A stretch of 64,000 nucleotides of DNA from UBA685 sp049890215 (GCA_049890215.1 JBMHBX010000041.1:1-64000); one strand, 5' to 3'; shown: positions 1 to 8,784, counted from the stretch's first letter. Program-made: numbers and translations. Notes: generated from the letters alone by a model not told the origin.

Positions 1-351
1 CTCTTTTCGTTCATTTGGGGCATTTCGCTCTCTCATGGCCGGCCATTTCAAAGACAAACATCATCGTCAAGAGACAAAAAGGTGACCAAATGCGCAGGAT
101 ATTTTTGCGAATCACCTGATCATTGCCGTCATATTGCTGTGATTCCAGCCCCAAAAAATGGGTGAGGATGCGAATCATTTGGCAGGTGATTCGCATTTTT
201 CTGATCTGACTTGCCAAAATTTTGTCAAAAACATGATTTTTTTGCATTTTTCTGCAAATGGCGTGAACCCTAATTCTTAACAAATCCTTTACAAAAATGA
301 CGACTAAAAAGCACCATTTCAGCTTGCATTTTGCGCCCTTATTTTCGTGAT
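1..351. other. Gene-poor left edge with nested inverted repeats
   Basis: No convincing coding sequence. A 90-codon minus-strand frame (11-283) has no family signature and no good ribosome binding site and looks spurious. The stretch holds a 12-nt palindrome around 35-46 and three copies of a TGCGAATCA-like word. Copy one (106-118) is perfectly complementary to 183-195, and copy two (168-177) to 187-196, so two mutually exclusive hairpins can form; the second is followed by a run of T. The gene to the right is on the minus strand and ends here, so the hairpins belong either to a plus-strand transcript entering from the left or to a small RNA. Confidence 0.4.
168..200 (+). terminator. Hairpin plus T-run, terminator-like
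   Basis: A ten base pair stem (arms 168-177 and 187-196) with a nine-base loop is followed by T at 196-200. It would terminate plus-strand transcription. No plus-strand gene is visible upstream within the window, so its owner is unknown. Confidence 0.4.
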
Positions 352-1551
352 TTAATAGCCGGCATCAGCGGCTAGCTGAGCAGCTTCTTCCTGCGTTGCG
401 CCATCGGCAAGCGCCTGCGAGATGAAGTCCGCCTTTTGGGCAGCGCTATCTGCGGCTGCTTGTGCTGTAATGGCGGCATTTTGGGCCGCTATTTCTGCTT
501 GTGCTGCTGCGTTGGCGGCATCTTGCGCTGCGATTTGGGCAGCCTCTTGTGCGGCTTCTGCGGCTAATTCTGCCTCGGCCTCGGCTATCTCTGCGACTTT
601 TGCTGCTTCTTCTGTTAGCCCTGCGGCCTTTAGCGCCGCCGCTTCAGCGGCTCTATCTGCAGCAGCTTGTGCGCGCGCTGAGGCGTCATTTGCGGCGGCG
701 GCGGCATAGTCACCAACAGCAGCTGCCTGATTGCCTGCCTCTCCAATCGCATCGGTTCTTGCCAGAGATTCAGCTGCTAATTCAGACACGCCAAAAGACA
801 CAGCTTCTTGCAATGTTTCTCTGGCAAAGTCCGCACTAACGCCGGCATTTGTTGCCGCTCTTTCAACCAGACTGTCAAAATCCTGTCCACCAATCAGCGA
901 TTGCGCAATCTCAACGCCTGCCTGATCCAATGTGCGCGCTGATGAGGCAATCGCACCAGTTAACACGGTTAGTTCAATACCTGAATCAAGATTATCAACC
1001 TGGTCAAGAAGTTCAGTCCGCCCTTTTGAAATCTCATCAATGAGCTTAGCGCGCTCGTCATCTGACATCTCAGCAATTTTGGCATAATCATTGTCAGACA
1101 CAGCCTCACTGCCTTCTTCAGCACGTTTTTGCGCCTCTGATAGCCGGCGTTGTTTACGCTCAAGAACATCAACACCAAGTTTATTTTTAGCAATCGCTTT
1201 TTCGACATATTCAGGGCTTGATATCATCTCGACCACCATCTCGAATGTGTCTTCATCCAGATCAGCAAAGCTGTCATCATTGACGTCTTTTAAGCTATGT
1301 AAGAGCCCTACATTTGACGGGTTCAAACCCATTGTCCGCATTTTCGCAATTTCTTTTCTGGTAAATTGTTTGCGCACATCCGTCCAACCTGAGTCACGCC
1401 CTGCTTTGATAATTGCAATAACAGCCTGCGTTTTTTCAGCCTTTTCCTTGGCCTGATGACAACTAAATTCCAAAAAGCCGCATTGCGCATAAGCTGGCTG
1501 GGCGGTCATAAATGCAAAAATGATGACCAGTGACTGAAGATAAAAACGCAT
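352..1551 (-). CDS. Secreted Ala-rich coiled-coil protein of unknown function
   Basis: Not recognised as a known family. Translation from ATG at 1551 gives about 399 residues; a TTG two codons earlier is possible, but the ATG has a GAGG eight bases upstream. Residues 1-22 form a Sec signal peptide ending ...AYA, then a mature N terminus with two cysteines (CGFLEFSC) that may form a disulfide. The middle is mixed and charged. From about residue 250 to the end the chain is dominated by Ala with regularly spaced Glu, Asp and Gln, as expected for a long helix or coiled coil. An exported structural or envelope-associated role is plausible but is inference. It stands alone between two long non-coding stretches. 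Confidence 0.75.
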   Translation of the reverse strand: MRFYLQSLVIIFAFMTAQPAYAQCGFLEFSCHQAKEKAEKTQAVIAIIKAGRDSGWTDVRKQFTRKEIAKMRTMGLNPSNVGLLHSLKDVNDDSFADLDEDTFEMVVEMISSPEYVEKAIAKNKLGVDVLERKQRRLSEAQKRAEEGSEAVSDNDYAKIAEMSDDERAKLIDEISKGRTELLDQVDNLDSGIELTVLTGAIASSARTLDQAGVEIAQSLIGGQDFDSLVERAATNAGVSADFARETLQEAVSFGVSELAAESLARTDAIGEAGNQAAAVGDYAAAAANDASARAQAAADRAAEAAALKAAGLTEEAAKVAEIAEAEAELAAEAAQEAAQIAAQDAANAAAQAEIAAQNAAITAQAAADSAAQKADFISQALADGATQEEAAQLAADAGY

Positions 1552-1997
1552 AAACAAAGCCTCACTGATATAGGTGCATGAACTCTTTTATTATAGTTAT
1601 TATATAAAGCTTTGAAAAAGTCTAATTCTTCTCTGTACTTTATAGCTAGAGGACTCATGCGCCTGTAAAATGATATTTGCAAAATCAGGCATGATGGTCC
1701 GTATGTCAGATAGTTCATTTTGGTTGCAAAAGTAACAGGTCAGACTTTGCCAAAAAGGAGGCGAAATACGCCTGTAAAAGAAGTGCTATCTTTTGACAGT
1801 GACAACGTAAATATTAATAAATCATTAAAATAAAACAGAAAATTTTAATTTTTACACTTCATTTCCACACATCACCTATGCATGATAATTTTGCATGATG
1901 ATTGGAACCTGACCAAAAAGGATTTATGAAACATATAGTCTTATTTAGCAAATATCGTCATAGTTTGTCATATTCACAAATGCAGTAGGAAACAGAC
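1552..1997. other. Long AT-rich intergenic region, divergent promoters
   Basis: Roughly 440 bases between the divergently transcribed secreted protein and mmsB. No open frame with family character and no RNA gene was seen. It is strongly AT-rich, especially 1795-1990, and should contain both promoters. The word CGCCTGTAAAA occurs twice (near 1660 and 1770), but no recognised operator can be assigned. Confidence 0.5.
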
Positions 1998-2858
1998 ATG
2001 AAAATCGGATTTATTGGCCTCGGGAATATGGGAAATCCCATGGCACGCAGCCTTATCGCTGCGGGCTACTATGTGACCGGATATGATATTGCCAAAGTCG
2101 AAGGCACAATTATTCCTCTGGCGTCATCTGCACGCACCTTAGCCTCAGAATCAGATATCATTATATTGATGCTCAATAATTATCAGGTTGTGAATAAGGT
2201 CATGCTTGATATCTTGCCAGTCATGAGCAAAGATTCACTGCTGATTGATTGTTCTACCATTGATATCGCCGGCACAAAAAAATGTGTGGCACATTGTGAT
2301 ATTTTTGAAATTGGTCATGTTGATGCGCCTGTATCAGGCGGTGTGGCTGCCGCTGAATCGGGCAGTCTAACCTTTATGGTTGGTGGCACTAACCATCATT
2401 TTAACAAAGCCAAACCACTCTTAGAAGCAATGGCAAAGAAAGTCGTTCATTGTGGTGACAGCGGTGCCGGTCAGGCTGCAAAAATTTGCAATAATATGAT
2501 GCTTGGTATTTCTATGATTGCCACCTGTGAAGGCTTTGCCCTTGCAGATAAATTGGGGTTAGACAGAAATGTTCTTTATGATGTTGTATCTGGTGCGTCT
2601 GGCCAAAGTTGGTCATTAACATCTTATTGCCCTGTCCCCGGGGTCGGCCCGCAATCTCCTGCCGATAATGGATATAAACCAGGCTTTGCCGCAGATTTAA
2701 TGCTCAAAGATTTGCGCCTGTCACAAATAGCGGCTGAATCTGAAGGGCTGCATACCCATATGGGAGCACTCGCCACTGAATTATATCGCCGCTTCGTAGA
2801 AGATGGACAAGGAAGTGGTCAAGATTTTTCTGCTATGCTAAATCACATTGCAAAATAA
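1998..2858 (+). CDS. mmsB: 3-hydroxyisobutyrate dehydrogenase family oxidoreductase
   Basis: Member of the beta-hydroxyacid dehydrogenase family, 286 residues, the usual size. It oxidises 3-hydroxyisobutyrate to methylmalonate semialdehyde with NAD in valine degradation. Residues 4-16 hold the Rossmann motif GFIGLGNMGNPMA. The substrate-binding signature DAPVSGG is at 109-115, and the catalytic lysine region GQAAKICNN has Lys162. The ATG at 1998 follows TAGGAAA at a suitable distance. No other valine-pathway gene is adjacent, so the exact substrate (3-hydroxyisobutyrate, tartronate semialdehyde or a related hydroxyacid) is not fixed; 3-hydroxyisobutyrate is the best guess from sequence. Confidence 0.85.
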   Translation: MKIGFIGLGNMGNPMARSLIAAGYYVTGYDIAKVEGTIIPLASSARTLASESDIIILMLNNYQVVNKVMLDILPVMSKDSLLIDCSTIDIAGTKKCVAHCDIFEIGHVDAPVSGGVAAAESGSLTFMVGGTNHHFNKAKPLLEAMAKKVVHCGDSGAGQAAKICNNMMLGISMIATCEGFALADKLGLDRNVLYDVVSGASGQSWSLTSYCPVPGVGPQSPADNGYKPGFAADLMLKDLRLSQIAAESEGLHTHMGALATELYRRFVEDGQGSGQDFSAMLNHIAK

Positions 2859-2908
2859 TATATAAAAGGTGTGAATAACGCATTTTTGTCAAAGAGCTGC
2901 GTTTTCAA

Positions 2909-3493
2909 GTGAGTGTTCCTATGTCGTTTTTTACACGCTATTATCATCAGGCAATGAAGGCTGCAGGCAACCGATTTGCCAGGTTGTTTTTATATGTTTT
3001 CTCATTTTTTGAATCCATTATCATCCCGATACCGACTGATCCCCTATTGGGCGCCTGTACATTAGCGCGTCCCCATCTTTGGAAGCAAATAGCCGTTTTA
3101 TGTGCTCTTTCATCAGTGGCAGGGGGCGCGGTTGGGTGGTATTTCGGGGCTTTTTCGACTGATTTTGTAATGATGATCATAGACAGACTGCCTCATGCTG
3201 TTATGAATGAAGACAAATTTGCCGCGGTCGCAGAAGCGTTCCAAAAGCTTGGCCTGCCTTTGGTTTTAATTGGGGCTTTTACCCCTTTGCCATTTAAGGT
3301 CATTGCCATATCTGCCGGGCTTTTTGGCTATCCTTTAATTCCCTTTTTGATTATTGCAACGATCGGGCGTCTGGCACGTTTCTTGCTTGTCGGCGCCATG
3401 GTCCGCTATCATAAAAACGGGCGTCTGTTAACGGCGCTGATATCAGCTATGCTGATTTTTGTTCTTATTGGTGTGTGGATGACACAAGCATGA
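2909..3493 (+). CDS. yqaA: YqaA family (DedA-like) membrane protein
   Basis: Small inner-membrane protein related to the DedA/SNARE-associated family, with several hydrophobic segments and the polar motif FFESIIIPIPTDPLLG near residues 33-48, typical of YqaA. The role of YqaA is not established; DedA relatives act in membrane homeostasis and lipid or ion flipping. The frame opens at GTG 2909; an ATG four codons in (2921) is an alternative start. The stop overlaps the next start as ATGA, which couples it to dsbB and, through that, to coq7. Confidence 0.85.
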   Translation: MSVPMSFFTRYYHQAMKAAGNRFARLFLYVFSFFESIIIPIPTDPLLGACTLARPHLWKQIAVLCALSSVAGGAVGWYFGAFSTDFVMMIIDRLPHAVMNEDKFAAVAEAFQKLGLPLVLIGAFTPLPFKVIAISAGLFGYPLIPFLIIATIGRLARFLLVGAMVRYHKNGRLLTALISAMLIFVLIGVWMTQA

Positions 3494-3993
3494 TAAATCG
3501 TCCTTTTGCTTATCTGATGCAGGCGAACAGACCGGTGGTTTTGGCAGCCATGGTGTCAGGCGCTCTGATTGTTGTGGCCTTGCTATTTGAACATATTGGC
3601 GGGCTTGTGCCTTGCAAATTATGTTTAACACAACGCCTGCCGCATTACGGCCTTATCATTCTTGGGATTGCCTCTGTTATTCGTCCACAACATCAAATCT
3701 TATGGCGCCCATTGGGAAGCTTATGTGCCTTTGCGACCGCGGCGGTTGGCTTACAGCATGTTGGCGTGGAGCAAAAATGGTGGCAAGGCCCTCAGGGCTG
3801 TTCATCCACTATTGATATGAATGCCAGCCTCGCCGATCTGACACAAAGCTTACTTGATACGCCTGTTGTCAGATGCGACGAAGTGGCATGGTCCTTTTTG
3901 TCTGTATCTATGGCAGGTTGGAATATGGTTATAAGCCTGTCAGTTGCGGTCTTTTTAGCCATAGCAAGTTGGCAAATATCAAAAAGGGTTTAG
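3490..3993 (+). CDS. dsbB: Disulfide bond formation protein B
   Basis: DsbB is the inner-membrane enzyme that re-oxidises DsbA and passes electrons to ubiquinone. Four hydrophobic helices are visible, with the first periplasmic redox pair as CKLC (about residues 41-44) followed by TQRLPHY, and a second, widely spaced Cys pair in the second periplasmic loop (GCSS... and ...VRCDE). About 167 residues, normal for the short alphaproteobacterial form. ATG 3490 overlaps the yqaA stop; a GTG five codons upstream is less likely. The neighbouring coq7 makes the ubiquinone this enzyme reduces, though that link may be coincidental. Confidence 0.9.
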   Translation: MINRPFAYLMQANRPVVLAAMVSGALIVVALLFEHIGGLVPCKLCLTQRLPHYGLIILGIASVIRPQHQILWRPLGSLCAFATAAVGLQHVGVEQKWWQGPQGCSSTIDMNASLADLTQSLLDTPVVRCDEVAWSFLSVSMAGWNMVISLSVAVFLAIASWQISKRV

Positions 3994-3995
3994 GA

Positions 3996-4529
3996 ATGAA
4001 AAAAACAGCTTTTGATGAAAATCGTTTAGCAGAATTCTTGCGCGTTAATCATGCAGGTGAGCGCGCCGCGCAAACGATTTATAAAGGCCAGCTCGCTGTG
4101 CTTCGCGGGCATGAACATGAAGCTGAAATTCAGCATATGATGGAACAGGAAATTGAACATCTTGAAACCTTTGACCGCCTGTTAAATGAATATCAGGTCC
4201 GCCCGTCAGCACTTGATCCCCTATGGGGCGCTGCCGGTTTTGCTCTGGGCGCTGTGACCGCAGCCATGGGGCCCAAAGCGGCCATGGCTTGCACGATTGC
4301 AGTCGAAGAGGTCATAGGTGAGCATTATCACAAACAGGTCGAAGCCCTTCATGAGGCCGGTGAAGAAGATGAGCTGAAAGAAACGCTGGCACGATTTCGT
4401 GATGAAGAATTAGAACATCGTGATATTGCGCGTGACCATAAGGGTGAAGAGGCGCCCGGCTATCAGATTTTGCGCAATGTTATCCAAACCGGATGTCGCA
4501 CGGCCATTAAAATTGCCGAGAAGCTATAG
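3996..4529 (+). CDS. coq7: 2-nonaprenyl-3-methyl-6-methoxy-1,4-benzoquinol hydroxylase (COQ7)
   Basis: Di-iron hydroxylase that catalyses the penultimate ring hydroxylation of ubiquinone (demethoxyubiquinol to demethylubiquinol). The carboxylate and histidine ligands expected of COQ7 are all visible: Glu22 (NHAGER), Glu52 and His55 (EIEH), Glu104 and its neighbour (AVEEVIGEHY), and Glu138 with His141 (DEELEH). 178 residues, the bacterial size. ATG 3996 lies three bases after the dsbB stop; a longer upstream frame is dsbB in another phase. Its 3' end overlaps the convergent HNH gene by 23 bases. Confidence 0.95.
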   Translation: MKKTAFDENRLAEFLRVNHAGERAAQTIYKGQLAVLRGHEHEAEIQHMMEQEIEHLETFDRLLNEYQVRPSALDPLWGAAGFALGAVTAAMGPKAAMACTIAVEEVIGEHYHKQVEALHEAGEEDELKETLARFRDEELEHRDIARDHKGEEAPGYQILRNVIQTGCRTAIKIAEKL

Positions 4530-5106
4530 CTGTTTCTGATTCAATTTTATCCTGTAGCAATTCTGAATCCCAATAAAGATAATCACGCCAGCTGTGATGA
4601 AGATAATTAGGCGGGAAATGGCGTCCATTTTCCTGAAGCTGCCATACGGTTGGCTCTTGTGGTTTTTGCACAGGATACATCCCGCAATCAGATGGCAATT
4701 TTGCCCCTTTACGCACATTACACCGGCTACAGGCTGCAACCACATTAAACCAGTTTGTGCGTCCCCCTTTGGCACGGGGGACAACATGATCAAAGGTTAG
4801 CTCAGAGGCAGGAAGCCGGACGGCGCAATATTGACAGGAAAATTTATCGCGTAAGAAAACATTAAAGCGTGTGAATGCCGGGTTGCGGCTTTGCGGCACA
4901 TAATCTTTGAGCGCTATGACAGATGGCAGCCGGAAACTCTGAGTCGGGCTATGCACTTCTTGTTCATATTCTGAAATAATGGACACACGGTCCAGAAACA
5001 CCGCTTTGATGCTGTCCTGCCATGACCACAAAGAGAGTGGAAAATAGCTAAGCGGCCGAAAATCAGCATTCAGCACTAAGGCAGGCGGTAACATGCCAGC
5101 GTTCAT
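4507..5106 (-). CDS. HNH endonuclease family protein
   Basis: 199 residues with one HNH domain: zinc cysteines Cys91/Cys94 (CQYC) and Cys126/Cys129 (CSRC), the catalytic DH pair at 106-107 (LTFDHVVPRAKGG) and Asn130. This stand-alone HNH family is widespread in alphaproteobacteria; the biological substrate is unknown, and there are no restriction or phage genes nearby. The open frame extends 51 codons further upstream, but ATG 5106 is chosen because AGAGGAGT lies about eight bases before it and the upstream extension has no family character. Convergent overlap with coq7. Confidence 0.85.
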   Translation of the reverse strand: MNAGMLPPALVLNADFRPLSYFPLSLWSWQDSIKAVFLDRVSIISEYEQEVHSPTQSFRLPSVIALKDYVPQSRNPAFTRFNVFLRDKFSCQYCAVRLPASELTFDHVVPRAKGGRTNWFNVVAACSRCNVRKGAKLPSDCGMYPVQKPQEPTVWQLQENGRHFPPNYLHHSWRDYLYWDSELLQDKIESETAIASRQF

Positions 5107-5227
5107 CGTCTCGACTCCTCTGGTATCTATCACTTCATCTATAGTGAAACATGCAAGGGCAAGACTGGCAACAGGCAAAATCAATATATTGGTAGAAAAT
5201 TTGACGCACCTACCAAATATGGTGTGC

Positions 5228-5902
5228 TTAACGTGTGACCTCATGGCAAAATTGACCAAGCGCCTGCACTATTTCCTGATCAATACCATGGCCAAGACCA
5301 GGGCGGGAGATGAGTTGTACATCATATCCCGCTGACTGCAGATGGTCTTGTGCTTGTTCACTTGCCGCAAAAGGCACGACCTCATCTGCTGTGCCGTGAG
5401 CCAGCAAAATAGGCGCATTTTTGCCGCCATTGAGGCCCGCTTTGCCAATAAGAGCACCAGAGAGGCTTGCAAAGCCTGCCGCTTCAAAGGCGCCACTTGT
5501 TGCGATTTGCAAACTCATCATGCCACCTTGGGAAAAGCCACCCAATATAATATCTGACGGGACAACGGCAAGGCTGTCACACAAAGCGCTAAGAGAGGCG
5601 GTAATTTGATCAGACATCTGCGTTATTTGGCTCAAGGCTGATTGCGGGTTGTCAAAAAAGGCCTGTGTTAACGCAAACCATTCCCGCCCCATTGGATTGG
5701 CAGAACAAGGGTGAGGTGCATTCGGACACCATAATGCTAAATCTGGTATCATCTGCTGCAACGGGCCGGCAAGATCGCTTAAGTCATTGCCATCAGCCCC
5801 CCACCCATGGAGCAACACAAGCACAGGACGCGGCACAATTTCACTATCAGATGGTCCGATAAATGGCCCCTCAAGCGGCCCAAATGTCTTATAATGCAAC
5901 AT
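5228..5902 (-). CDS. Phospholipase/carboxylesterase family alpha/beta hydrolase
   Basis: 224 residues. The nucleophile elbow GGFSQGG contains Ser124, followed by Asp173 (HGTADEVVP) and His205 (GLGHGID), a complete triad in the order expected of the carboxylesterase/acyl-protein thioesterase family (YpfH/EstB-like). LLHGWGADGND at 30-40 supplies the oxyanion loop. Probably a cytoplasmic esterase of small acyl esters; substrate unknown. Start ATG 5902 with AAGGAAA upstream. Divergent from gluQ. Confidence 0.85.
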   Translation of the reverse strand: MLHYKTFGPLEGPFIGPSDSEIVPRPVLVLLHGWGADGNDLSDLAGPLQQMIPDLALWCPNAPHPCSANPMGREWFALTQAFFDNPQSALSQITQMSDQITASLSALCDSLAVVPSDIILGGFSQGGMMSLQIATSGAFEAAGFASLSGALIGKAGLNGGKNAPILLAHGTADEVVPFAASEQAQDHLQSAGYDVQLISRPGLGHGIDQEIVQALGQFCHEVTR

Positions 5903-6064
5903 GAAATGATTCGTTTCCTTGAAGGGTTAAAAACAGGGCTCGGCTGAACATGTCTCATGATATATCATTACCAAGCTTGCCTGTCATCACGCGAGGTGGT
6001 TAGCTTAAGCTGGCCATAGATTATGGTTGTAACAGAAGTCTGATTTGCAAAAGAGCCATATTTG

Positions 6065-6889
6065 ATGACAAAACATCATGTCAGATTTGCACCAAGTCCC
6101 ACAGGTGACCTTCATCTGGGTCATCTTTATTCTGCCCTTTATGCCTGGCAAAGAGCTGGCCGGGACCCGGTCCATTTTCAGTTACGGATTGATGATCTTG
6201 ACCATACCAGATGTAGGGACATTTTTATCAATCGCCATTGCGATGATTTGCAGTGGTTTGGCCTCTCATGGCAAAAACCGCCTTTGAAACAAAGCTTGCG
6301 CTTACATCGTTATCAACATGCCCTTTCTTATCTGCAAGAAAAAGGTGTTGTCTATCCCTGTTATTTATCACGCAAAGAGGTAAATGAGCTTTTATCAGCG
6401 CCGCAGCAAACGACAGATACAAAATCTGGCTCTGTGCTAAAAAATGCGCAAACAGAAGAAAAACAAAATAGCGGTACAGAACCGGCATGGCGCCTCGATA
6501 TCGCAAAAATCAAACAACAGACAGGCACCCTTTATTGGCATGATGCACAAAAAGGGCGCTGCGAGGTGGATTTAGACAGGCTTTCAGACAGCGTGATTGC
6601 ACGCCGTGACATTGGCACATCTTATGATCTCTCAGTTGTGCTTGATGACTATGATAGTGGTATCACCTTAGTCACAAGAGGAGAGGATCTATATGAGCAG
6701 ACAAATATACATCGCTTGTTACAACATCTGCTGCAATTGCCGACCCCGCTCTATGATCACCACAGGCTGATCACTGATAAAGATGGCAAAAGACTTGCCA
6801 AAAGAGATGATGCAAGAAGCATTGCCGCCTATCGCGAACAAGGTTTTTCTGCTGATGACATCACAGGATTTTTGCCAGAAATCAAGTAA
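6065..6889 (+). CDS. gluQ: Glutamyl-Q tRNA(Asp) synthetase
   Basis: Truncated paralogue of glutamyl-tRNA synthetase that attaches glutamate to queuosine in the anticodon of tRNA-Asp. The class I signature HLGH is at about 17-20 within RFAPSPTGDLHLGH, the KMSKS-like loop reads KRLAKR about 30 residues from the C terminus, and there is no anticodon-binding domain, as expected. The region that binds zinc in E. coli GluQ keeps only one obvious Cys (YPCYLS), so metal binding may be lost. ATG 6065 follows a TTG at 6062 that could also start. Divergent from the esterase gene. Confidence 0.93.
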   Translation: MTKHHVRFAPSPTGDLHLGHLYSALYAWQRAGRDPVHFQLRIDDLDHTRCRDIFINRHCDDLQWFGLSWQKPPLKQSLRLHRYQHALSYLQEKGVVYPCYLSRKEVNELLSAPQQTTDTKSGSVLKNAQTEEKQNSGTEPAWRLDIAKIKQQTGTLYWHDAQKGRCEVDLDRLSDSVIARRDIGTSYDLSVVLDDYDSGITLVTRGEDLYEQTNIHRLLQHLLQLPTPLYDHHRLITDKDGKRLAKRDDARSIAAYREQGFSADDITGFLPEIK

Positions 6890-6994
6890 AAGCGTAAAAT
6901 GACAATTTTTTGTATTTTTTACTTGACGACCCACCCACTTTTATCTATGTATCGCGCTGCACAATTATTTTTTTTGTGTTTCCTCCCTATACTC

Positions 6995-7024
6995 GGTCGT
7001 GAGATATCTCACGACCTTTTTTTT
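6995..7024 (+). terminator. Perfect palindrome plus eight T
   Basis: A 22-base perfect palindrome (6995-7016; left arm GGTCGTGAGAT) is followed by T at 7017-7024, a textbook Rho-independent terminator on the plus strand. It lies 105 bases after the gluQ stop, so it may end gluQ or a separate short transcript (see findings). Confidence 0.85.
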
Positions 7025-7094
7025 GCCTGATAAGCGCTATTTTTTCTGAGATAAGAATGATTTGTTTCTAATTTGGAAACAGTAAAAAGTGATT

Positions 7095-7955
7095 TTATTT
7101 TTGTGCGCCGCACAATTTTTCATAACACTCATTATCAATGAGCCTTGTACCATCAAGCCATGCGGCAACCAATAAGCGGCTATCACCTTGAATTTGTGAT
7201 ACAATCTCAAACGTATCTGGGTCACACCATGAAAAATAATCAATTTGGCTAAATCCGGCCTCTTGCAACATATTTTGTGCTGCCTCACAAGAGGTCGTAA
7301 TATCATGACCGTCTCTTATTTGTTCGGCGCATGATGTCATTGCCTTATAAATCATGGCCGCCTGATAACGAGCTGAAAGGTCCAGATAGTGATTGCGTGA
7401 TGACAGAGCAAGCCCGTCATCTGCGCGCATGGTTGGAACAGACGAGATGGTAATAGGCAAATCAAAGTCATTGACCATCTGCTTAATGACCGCTAATTGC
7501 TGAAAATCTTTTTCGCCAAAATAAGCAATATCAGCTGGCACTGCCTGAAATAACCGAAACACCACAGTCGCAACACCAGTAAAAAAATGCGGCCTATGGA
7601 CACCTTCAAAAGGCAGTGCAACACCTTGCGGTGCAATCATAGTGGCATGGTGAGGCCGGTAAAGCGTGTCTGGCACAAATAGCGCAATATTGTCCCCGCA
7701 AGATTCAAGAAGCTTTTTATCTATGTCTAATTGACGCGGATAACGATCCCAATCCTCTGATTCACTAAATTGTGTCGGATTCACATAAATGGAAACAATG
7801 ACAAATTCATGAGCCTGACAGGCCGCGCGCACCAAAGACAAATGCCCGTCATGTAACCCGCCCATAGTTGGCACAAGTCCGACTGTATGGCCAGATTGGC
7901 GGCTATCTATAACAGCTTGTCTGACATCACCTTCTTTATCAAAGATTGTTATCAT
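7095..7955 (-). CDS. panC: Pantothenate synthetase
   Basis: Joins pantoate and beta-alanine with ATP to form pantothenate, the last step of vitamin B5 synthesis. The HIGH-type signature MGGLHDGH is at 31-38 in VGLVPTMGGLHDGHLSLV. SIYVNPTQFSESEDWDRYPR is the next conserved block, and the ATP-binding region with ALSSRNHYL is present. 286 residues, full length. The start lies 14 bases after the panB stop, so panB-panC are one operon. Confidence 0.97.
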   Translation of the reverse strand: MITIFDKEGDVRQAVIDSRQSGHTVGLVPTMGGLHDGHLSLVRAACQAHEFVIVSIYVNPTQFSESEDWDRYPRQLDIDKKLLESCGDNIALFVPDTLYRPHHATMIAPQGVALPFEGVHRPHFFTGVATVVFRLFQAVPADIAYFGEKDFQQLAVIKQMVNDFDLPITISSVPTMRADDGLALSSRNHYLDLSARYQAAMIYKAMTSCAEQIRDGHDITTSCEAAQNMLQEAGFSQIDYFSWCDPDTFEIVSQIQGDSRLLVAAWLDGTRLIDNECYEKLCGAQK

Positions 7956-7969
7956 TGGTCAGACTATGC

Positions 7970-8764
7970 CTATCGCTTCATAAAACATTCTTTTTCGGAC
8001 GGAAATGCGCCTGAAATCACATCCTCACGATAGGCCATCACAGCGTCATCAATAGATTGAGACATATGCGCATATTTGCGCACAAATTTCGGCGTAAATT
8101 TATCATACATACCGATCAGATCATCTGTAACCAAGATTTGACCATGGCAGGCAGGAGACGCGCCAATGCCAATAACAGGCACTTCCGCTGCTTGTGCCAA
8201 TTGCCGTGCGACCTCTTCAACCACACACTCGATGACAATGGCAAAGCAACCAGCCTCTTCAAGAGCTTTCAGATCTCGCATTAATTGATCTTGTTCAAGA
8301 GAATCGCGCCCTGTGACCCGAAACTCATCTGGTGAATTGACCTTTTGTGGCAAAAGACCAATATGCCCCATCACAGGCACACCTGATTTTACAATCGCTG
8401 CCACTTGCGGCGCCAAAGCCTCACCACCTTCTAATTTAACAGCGTGCGCCTTTGTCTCAGAGATTATGTGATTTGCGTTATCAACAGCCCAGTTAGCAGA
8501 TGTCTCATAGCTACCTTCTGGCATATCAACCACCACCACAGCTCTTGAAGCTGATTTGCGCACCGCTCTGCCATGACGCACCATCATCTCTATTGTGGCT
8601 GTGTTGGTTGTCTCTTCGCCATATACCACCATGGCAACTGAATCGCCGACTAAGATCAAATCACAATGAGGATCAAGTCGGGCTGCCAGGGACGCGGTAT
8701 AAGCTGTCAGACATACAATTTTACGTTTATCTTTGAGGGTTGTTACATCACTTATTTGCGACAA
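7970..8764 (-). CDS. panB: 3-methyl-2-oxobutanoate hydroxymethyltransferase
   Basis: Transfers a hydroxymethyl group from methylene-tetrahydrofolate to 2-ketoisovalerate, giving ketopantoate. Metal and substrate blocks are seen in LVGDSVAMVVYG, VVVDMPEGSY, KLEGG and GHIGLLPQ; the catalytic glutamate is in VIECV. 264 residues. The frame begins with TTG at 8764, and AAGGAC six to seven bases upstream makes this a credible TTG start. It lies 20 bases downstream of fur on the same strand. No panE is adjacent. Confidence 0.97.
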   Translation of the reverse strand: MSQISDVTTLKDKRKIVCLTAYTASLAARLDPHCDLILVGDSVAMVVYGEETTNTATIEMMVRHGRAVRKSASRAVVVVDMPEGSYETSANWAVDNANHIISETKAHAVKLEGGEALAPQVAAIVKSGVPVMGHIGLLPQKVNSPDEFRVTGRDSLEQDQLMRDLKALEEAGCFAIVIECVVEEVARQLAQAAEVPVIGIGASPACHGQILVTDDLIGMYDKFTPKFVRKYAHMSQSIDDAVMAYREDVISGAFPSEKECFMKR

Positions 8765-8784
8765 GGCACCGTCCTTATGACAGA

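Noticed and set aside
11..283. 90-codon minus-strand frame at the left edge
   Set aside because: Lies over the inverted repeats, odd composition, no ribosome site or known motif.
422..1456. Several plus-strand frames rich in Ala, Ser or Leu/Arg
   Set aside because: Shadows of the Ala-rich codons of the secreted protein on the minus strand.
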